Positions 58,938 through 64,000 of a DNA stretch of 64,000 bases are shown one piece after another. The DNA is from Berghia stephanieae (lineage: Eukaryota > Mollusca > Gastropoda > Nudibranchia > Aeolidiidae): NCBI GenBank assembly GCA_034508935.3, contig CM067455.1, forward strand, positions 6,218,723-6,282,722. Reading direction: 5' to 3'. Positions within the stretch are counted from its first letter, which is position 1. Each line of letters starts with the position of its first letter. Under the pieces are notes generated by a model. The model was not told the origin of the DNA, searched no databases, and saw only the letters and a list, made by a program, of their open reading frames with translations. Both the position numbers and the translations under genes were made by a program.

Positions 58938-59122
58938 GTAGATACAGTGGAATCCGCATAACATCAACGCACTCAATGTCAACGTCTTCTTAAAGTCAAC
59001 AACAGCTCTTGTTAGTCACAGATTGTCTTTTCTTTGTCTAAGTGTGTTCCATTGGTAATGGTAGAAGTCAACCATTTTTTTCTGGCCAGGTGGCGTTGGC
59101 TTTATCAAGACTCCACTGTGTA
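58938..59122. mobile_element. Small element with pogo/Tigger-like ends
   Basis: Left ACAGTGGAATCCGCATAACA, right AAGACTCCACTGTG: short inverted ends of the CAGTGGAAYC type. It includes TTCTTAAAGTCAAC, similar to the 18-bp array unit at 44200. Confidence 0.45.
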
Positions 59123-59179
59123 AAGAGTTCTAGTTGAAATAGAAGTCTATAAATATATTTAAATAATGATTTTAAAGCA

Positions 59180-59425
59180 TAATTTGAGTGTGTTCCTCTT
59201 AGTGGGAACCTGTGCTGGATGATCATTTAGGTGATCTCAAGCTAAGTACTTTAATAGCGTGCTCTTGCAATCTACATCTGTTCTCTATTTGAACTAATTC
59301 CCCTTTGTCTTATTTTTTCTTGGGTGCTTTAATTGTAATTCTAAAACTTTTTTACTTTTCTCATTTTCTACTGGCGCTGATATGACCTAAATGTGTTGCA
59401 AGCACCCCAAAAATCTCAATAAATA
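59180..59425 (+). mobile_element. RP57, 5'-truncated
   Basis: TTTGAGTGTGTTCCTCTTAG through GTTGCAAGCACCCCAAAAAT. Confidence 0.82.
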
Positions 59426-59442
59426 GATAAATAAATATAATG

Positions 59443-59633
59443 TATAGATAGTATGCACTTGGCTAAGAAGCTCATAACATTGCCATCCGGAAGTATAACG
59501 GACCAACACACAAAACTGTGTGTATCCATGATCGTTCATAGTCAGGTTAATACAGTTCAGTGAGCATTACTCATAAAAGCGGATGGCAAAATACAATAAC
59601 AAAGGCTTGAGTGACGTCATCTTCATTCTATCA
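59443..59633 (+). mobile_element. M1 MITE
   Basis: ATAGATAGTATGCACTTGGC to GACGTCATCTTCATTCTATC. Confidence 0.85.
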
Positions 59634-59724
59634 ATACAGAGTTTTGTAAGTCATCTGGTACCATTGACCTCCCTTGATTTTTGTTAGAAGTCAGAACACG
59701 ACGCAACGAGTTTGATATATCTGA

Positions 59725-59885
59725 GATGCACTCAATAAATAGCTATACGATGCCTATAAATAACTCTACAATGTCTATAAATAACTCCATGTCTATAAAT
59801 AGCTCTACGGTGTCTATAAATAACTACGATGTCTTGTCTTTAAATTATGGTGTCGATAAATAATTCTACGATTTCTAAAAATAAC
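59725..59885 (+). repeat. Degenerate tandem TCTATAAATAACTC repeats
   Basis: About seven ATGTCTATAAATAACTCTAC-like units of roughly 20-26 bp. Confidence 0.8.
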
Positions 59886-60007
59886 TTGCCAATGTCATGA
59901 GCGGTTACCACCTTCATCTTTCATAACATTATGCATATGTTATCGTGTAATTTATGATATACACCATACGTCCTCCCCACAAGGCTATGTATCACGTATT
60001 ATTGTTG

Positions 60008-60145
<138 letters not shown>

Positions 60146-60292
60146 TTATCATCTATTATTGATTCCTGATATTTATTTTATCCAATAAGCAAATAACAAT
60201 ATGAATACTTCCATTGTACATAGACAACATGTGTTATAACAGTGTAGTGTCATGCTATGGTGTGTATGTATACGTGTATGTATGTGTGTGTA

Positions 60293-60475
60293 TATAGATA
60301 GTTCGAAGATGACGTCACTCGGGTCTTTGTTATTGTTTTTTGCCATCCGCGTTTATGAGTACTGCTCAATGAACTGTATTAACCCGACTATAAACGTTCA
60401 TGGATACACACAGTTTTGTGTGTTGGTCCGTTATACTTCCGGGTGGCAATGTTATGAGTTTCTTAGCCAAGCGCA

Positions 60476-60556
<81 letters not shown>
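60293..60556 (-). mobile_element. M1 MITE joined to (TA)n
   Basis: M1 60295-60482 (ATAGATAGTTCGAAGATGAC to AAGCGCATACTAT) runs directly into about 75 bp of TA repeat. Confidence 0.87.
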
Positions 60557-60561
<5 letters not shown>

Positions 60562-60587
60562 TACCGCAATGTTGGAGTCAGTCTACA

Positions 60588-60619
60588 TCGATGTTTCAGG
60601 CCATTTCAGCCATCGTCAG
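60588..60619 (-). ncRNA. Hammerhead-like motif of Penelope-like type
   Basis: Minus strand: CTGACGATGGC, loop, GGCCTGAAACATCGA. It has CUGANGA, a short GGC/GCC stem, and GAAAC. Downstream sense-strand text is unrelated microsatellite. Confidence 0.45.
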
Positions 60620-60649
60620 GACTGTGTATTACATGAGTTTGGTTTGTTG

Positions 60650-60662
60650 TGTGTGTGTGTGT

Positions 60663-60745
<83 letters not shown>
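60650..60745 (+). repeat. (GT)n then (GA)n microsatellite
   Basis: About 78 bp of GA repeat after a short GT tract. Confidence 0.97.
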
Positions 60746-60747
<2 letters not shown>

Positions 60748-60898
60748 TTAAAAAGTGTAAGCGTTGGGCGGAAGGGGGGGGGGGGGGGGAGGTAAACAAG
60801 GAATTCTGGGATTTATCATAACGCGTGGAGATACAAATAATACTATACTCTTGACAGCTTCTTTGGTCTTCTCAAGAAAGATTTACGCGTAGAATTGT

Positions 60899-60902
<4 letters not shown>

Positions 60903-60989
<87 letters not shown>

Positions 60990-61180
60990 GATAGTATGCG
61001 CTTGGCTAAAAATTCACAACATTGCCATCCGGAAATATAACGGACCAACACACAAATCTATGTGTAACCTTGAACGTTTATAGTCCAGTTAATACAGTTT
61101 AGTGAGAATTACTCATAAATGCGGATGGCAAAATACAATAACAAAGGCCTGAGTGACGTCATCTTCGTTCTATCTATATT
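60903..61180 (+). mobile_element. (TA)n joined to M1 MITE
   Basis: About 80 bp of TA repeat, then M1 60986-61178 (ATAGATAGTATGCGCTTGGC to GACGTCATCTTCGTTCTATC). Confidence 0.87.
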
Positions 61181-61429
61181 TATTTTTTTTAATAATTGTT
61201 TAAATTATAAGACAATGTTTCAAATATATCACTCTTGTGTTTTTACTATGTTGGTTTATAGAGGAAATGCGTTTCACACTGGCGTCTCTTATAATAATAT
61301 TAAACGCAACGTAACAGTTACAGTTGTCGCATACACGGCATGTTAAATGATACGTTAATACACGAGATAAAACGCCAGCATACAGGCACAATAAAGTAGT
61401 GGATAAAAGATAAACTGCAATAAAAAATG

Positions 61430-61508
61430 GGGGTCCCCCGATAGCTCAGTTGGTAGAGCACTCGCTTCACAAACAAAGTCAAAGGGACCGAGATTGATCC
61501 CAATCTAC
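61430..61508 (+). mobile_element. SINE-D head
   Basis: GGTCCCCCGATAGCTCAGTT, GGTAGAGCACTCGCTTCAC, GACCGAGATTGATCCC. The best tRNA-like copy here, but the acceptor stem is not closed and it runs into RP57. Confidence 0.7.
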
Positions 61509-61895
61509 ATCTGTTCCCTAATATAGGGAATGAGATTAGCGGAAGAGTAGCGTTCCTTGATTAAACGTCACCGGCGAAAAAGTTATTTAGAGAGAGAACG
61601 TCATGCTGGTTTTGCGCATGCGTCTCTAGTCCTCGCTTCCGGAGACACTTCACCGAAAGCGAGGACGAGAGAGACGCATGCGCAAAACCATTTTGACGTT
61701 CTCTCTGTAAGGTGATGTCCAATCAGGGGACGCTACTCTTCTGCTAATCTCATTCCCTATTTGAACCAATTGCCCATAATCTCACCTTTCCTTGGGTGCT
61801 TTAATTGTAATTCTAGAACATTTGACTCTCCTATTTTGTTCATTTTAACTGGCGCTGATATGACCTAAACGTGTTGCTAGCACCGTAAACCATAA
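61509..61895 (+). mobile_element. RP57 3' part interrupted by M6
   Basis: TACATCTGTTCCCTA, then M6 61524-61760, then TTTGAACCAATTGCCCATAA to GTTGCTAGCACCGTAAA. Bridging M6 restores the usual RP57 order. Confidence 0.85.
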
Positions 61896-62224
61896 AAAAA
61901 ACATTATTTATTTATTTTTCTGTTTTACGTTTTAATTTGAAAACTATTGTTTAATAATTTCCTTCAATTTTGTGTGTTCGAATTTCATGTTTTTAAAAAG
62001 GCAAATTATAATTAGAGTCTATATATTTTTCAACTGTTTGATGAACTGTTTGTTGTTTTTTTTTTTGTTGTTGTTCTTGTATTAATTAATTAATTAATTG
62101 ATTGATTGATTGATCACGTGTTGTGTTTATGAAAATAATTCAATTGTTTGAATGAATTTGTGAAAAAGATAAAATTGAGAATAAATATATAATAATATTA
62201 TTACGATATTATTGAACAATTGTA

Positions 62225-62385
62225 TATCGACTTTGTGTTTTCATTTTACTGTATTCGATTATTACGTTTTTATTTTACTGTATTCGATTATTACGTTTTT
62301 ATTTTACTGTATTCGATTATTACGTTTTTATTTTACTGTATTCGATTATTACGTTTTTATTTTACTGTATTCGATTATTACATAC
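62225..62385 (+). repeat. 29-bp minisatellite
   Basis: Five copies of TTTTATTTTACTGTATTCGA + TTATTACG, near-identical, so probably young. Confidence 0.93.
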
Positions 62386-62467
62386 AGTTAGGGGAAGAAA
62401 AATGTGGCGTCAAGAGACAGGTTCCTATTTCAATGGAAGTGTAAAACCACTCTTCCGGAGATTTGAA

Positions 62468-62518
62468 AAGCGCTTTGAGCACATTAAGTGGATATTGCGC
62501 TATATAAAAGCTCAAGTT
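62468..62518 (+). mobile_element. SINE-A tail
   Basis: AAAGCGCTTTGAGCACATTA, GTGGATATTGCGCTATATAA. Confidence 0.8.
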
Positions 62519-62709
62519 TTTTGTTGTTTTTTTGTTTGTTTTTTTCCCTCGCTGTCACCTTAGACTGCACACTGTCCTTTTCTCAGCACACAAAGAAAAC
62601 AAAAGCAAAGGTGGCCACAAGAAACAACATCCTATCTAAGAAAACTGGCAAACACTACAAAGGGAGCAGGTCCAGAAACAGTCAGGACAACCGCACTAGC
62701 CCTCTGCTA

Positions 62710-62956
62710 TAGGGAATGAGATTAGCGGAAGAGTGTGTCCCTTCATTGGACGTCACCTTACAGGGAGAACGTCAATTTTGTTTGCGCATGCGTCTCTCTC
62801 ATATTCGCTTTCGGTGAAGTGTCTCAAGCCGCTTTCATGGGAAGCGAGGACGAGAGACGCATGCGAACAACCAACTTGACGTTCTCTCTCTAATAACTTT
62901 TCCGCCGGTGACGTCCAATCAAGGGAGGCTACTCTTCCGCTAATCTCATTCCCTAT
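62710..62956. mobile_element. M6 MITE inside the LINE, flanked by 74-bp direct repeats
   Basis: TAGGGAATGAGATTAGCGGA to its reverse complement at a TA site. The LINE segment 62637-62709 (TAAGAAAACTGGCAAACACT ... CCCTCTGCTAT) recurs at 62957-63031. Confidence 0.87.
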
Positions 62957-63206
62957 ATAAGAAAACTGGCAAACACTACACGGGGAGTAGGTCCAGAAAC
63001 AGTCAGGACAACCGCACTGGCCCCTCTGCTATTCATTAGCCAAATACGCCTCACCAGTCTGGGCAAGATCTTGACATGTCAAAAATATTGACACTGAACT
63101 ACATCACGTATCGGATAATTACTGGTAACTTGAAACCGACTGCAGTTCCAGTCCTCCATCGGCTGTGTTGACATTGCACCTCTCCACAGTCGAAGAGCCA
63201 CTCTTT

Positions 63207-63538
63207 TTTTCCTTGTAAATCATATCTCTGTTATATATTCTTATTTGTTTATTTTTAACATATAATTTGTAAACATTTGAGTGTATTCCTCTTGGTGGGA
63301 TCTTGTGCTAGTGTCTGGGTGAGACTTTTAGGTGATCTCAAAATAAGTACTTTGATAGTGTGCTCTTGGAATCTACATCTGTTTTCTATTTGAACTAATT
63401 CTCCTTCGTCTTACCTTTTCTTTGGTGCATTAATTGTTATTCTAGAACTTTTTACTGTCCCATTTTCTTCCTTTTTACTGGCGCTGATATAACCTAAATG
63501 TGTTGCAAGCGCCGTAAAACCCTTAAAAACAAAACAAA
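63207..63538 (+). mobile_element. RP57 inside the LINE, 5'-truncated
   Basis: TTTTTCCTTGTAAATCATAT to GCGCCGTAAAACCCTTAAAA, CAAAACAAACT. It separates LINE segments 2 and 3. Confidence 0.85.
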
Positions 63539-64000
63539 CTTCCAAAGCCCAGAAATATAAACAGGAAATGGACCCAAGGCACCCCCTCCATGACCACAAC
63601 CCAATGACAAGTAGACTGGAGTCGAGAAAAAGCTTCATGACGGAAGAAAGCATCAACCCTGACCACGCAGCTGTCTACAGACTTTCCACATCGAGGGAGT
63701 GGGACAATCATGGAAATGAAACCGTTGAAGATCCGGGAGAAGAACTGCCCTACGGAACTGAGCTCCTCAGGAATGAATGGGTAACACTGAACAGAGCACG
63801 GGCAAAACTTGGGAGAACAGCTGGAAGCATGAAATAGTGGGGGCTGGCTGAGACTAGCTTGTGTACATGTGGATGCCCAGAGCAGACGATGGAGCATATC
63901 CTTAGAGAATGCCAGGATGGGCCCAGCTGCACTGACCATGACCTAAGAGTCTGCTCCACAGATGCTGTGAAGTGAGTTCGGTGTTGGAGCGACAAGCTAT

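Larger units (their letters stand above)
62548..64000 (+). mobile_element. Diverged LINE, broken by M6 and RP57, runs off window end
   Basis: Segments 62548-62709, 62957-63206 and 63539-64000 align in order with the LINE at 45095-46045: TLDCTLSFSQHTKKTKAKVA, then CCAGTCTGGGCAAGATCTTG (WARS region), then YKQEMDPRHPLHDHN, LNRARAKLG, CTCGCPEQTMEHILREC. The frame is interrupted by several shifts and stops as well as the two insertions, so it is an old relic. Confidence 0.82.

Noticed and set aside
61430-61508. Working tRNA gene (Val-like)
   Set aside because: The acceptor stem does not close, and related heads recur as SINEs at 13946, 29221 and 37738.

Overview
This is eukaryotic genomic DNA, most likely from a mollusc and probably a gastropod. 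That guess rests on the intron-exon structure, heavy microsatellite load, dense tRNA-derived SINEs and palindromic MITEs, and RTE/jockey-type LINE remnants; the species cannot be fixed from the sequence alone. I can support one host protein-coding gene. It lies on the + strand and enters from upstream of the window. It is a nephrin-family cell-adhesion receptor (NPHS1 / sticks-and-stones / hibris type). Twenty exons between 346 and 46377 join in one consistent frame, giving about 1,076 residues plus a stop. They encode four Ig domains, a cysteine-free Ig-like 'spacer', two more Ig domains, one fibronectin-III domain, one transmembrane helix, and a tyrosine- and proline-rich tail ending in GHLV. 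By comparison with vertebrate nephrin the missing upstream part should be the signal peptide and Ig1-Ig2.

Layout: 1-12338 holds exons for Ig3-Ig4, but this part of the assembly is faulty. About 5.6 kb (roughly 940-6535) is repeated as 6636-12191 across exactly 100 N. Each copy has a single-base error in a different exon, so this looks like two unmerged overlapping contigs. 13759-26187 holds exons for Ig5, Ig6, the spacer, Ig7, Ig8, FN3 and the transmembrane helix. 28526-46377 holds the tail exons, with introns of 8.6 and 6.6 kb. 46378-64000 has no recognisable host gene; it is 3' UTR and/or intergenic DNA full of transposons.

The non-coding DNA is a mosaic of families that can be defined by comparing copies within the window. 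(1) RP57 is a retroposon of about 540-640 bp whose head contains a 57-bp unit; it has A-rich 3' ends and 10-17 bp target-site duplications. (2) Several tRNA-headed SINEs are present. (3) There are at least nine MITE or fold-back families, named M1-M9 here. (4) Two related, 5'-truncated LINEs are present. (5) Short motifs resembling the hammerhead-ribozyme segment of Penelope-like elements occur five times. Nested insertions give a relative chronology.

The most interesting theme is repeated duplication of splice sites in this gene by repeats. An RP57 target-site duplication copied a 5' splice site. A minisatellite carries three in-frame copies of the acceptor in front of the transmembrane exon. 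A partial tandem duplication copied the acceptor and first part of an Ig5 exon. One tail exon has two in-frame acceptors 39 nt apart. No CRISPR array, prokaryotic operon or clearly new enzymatic system was seen.
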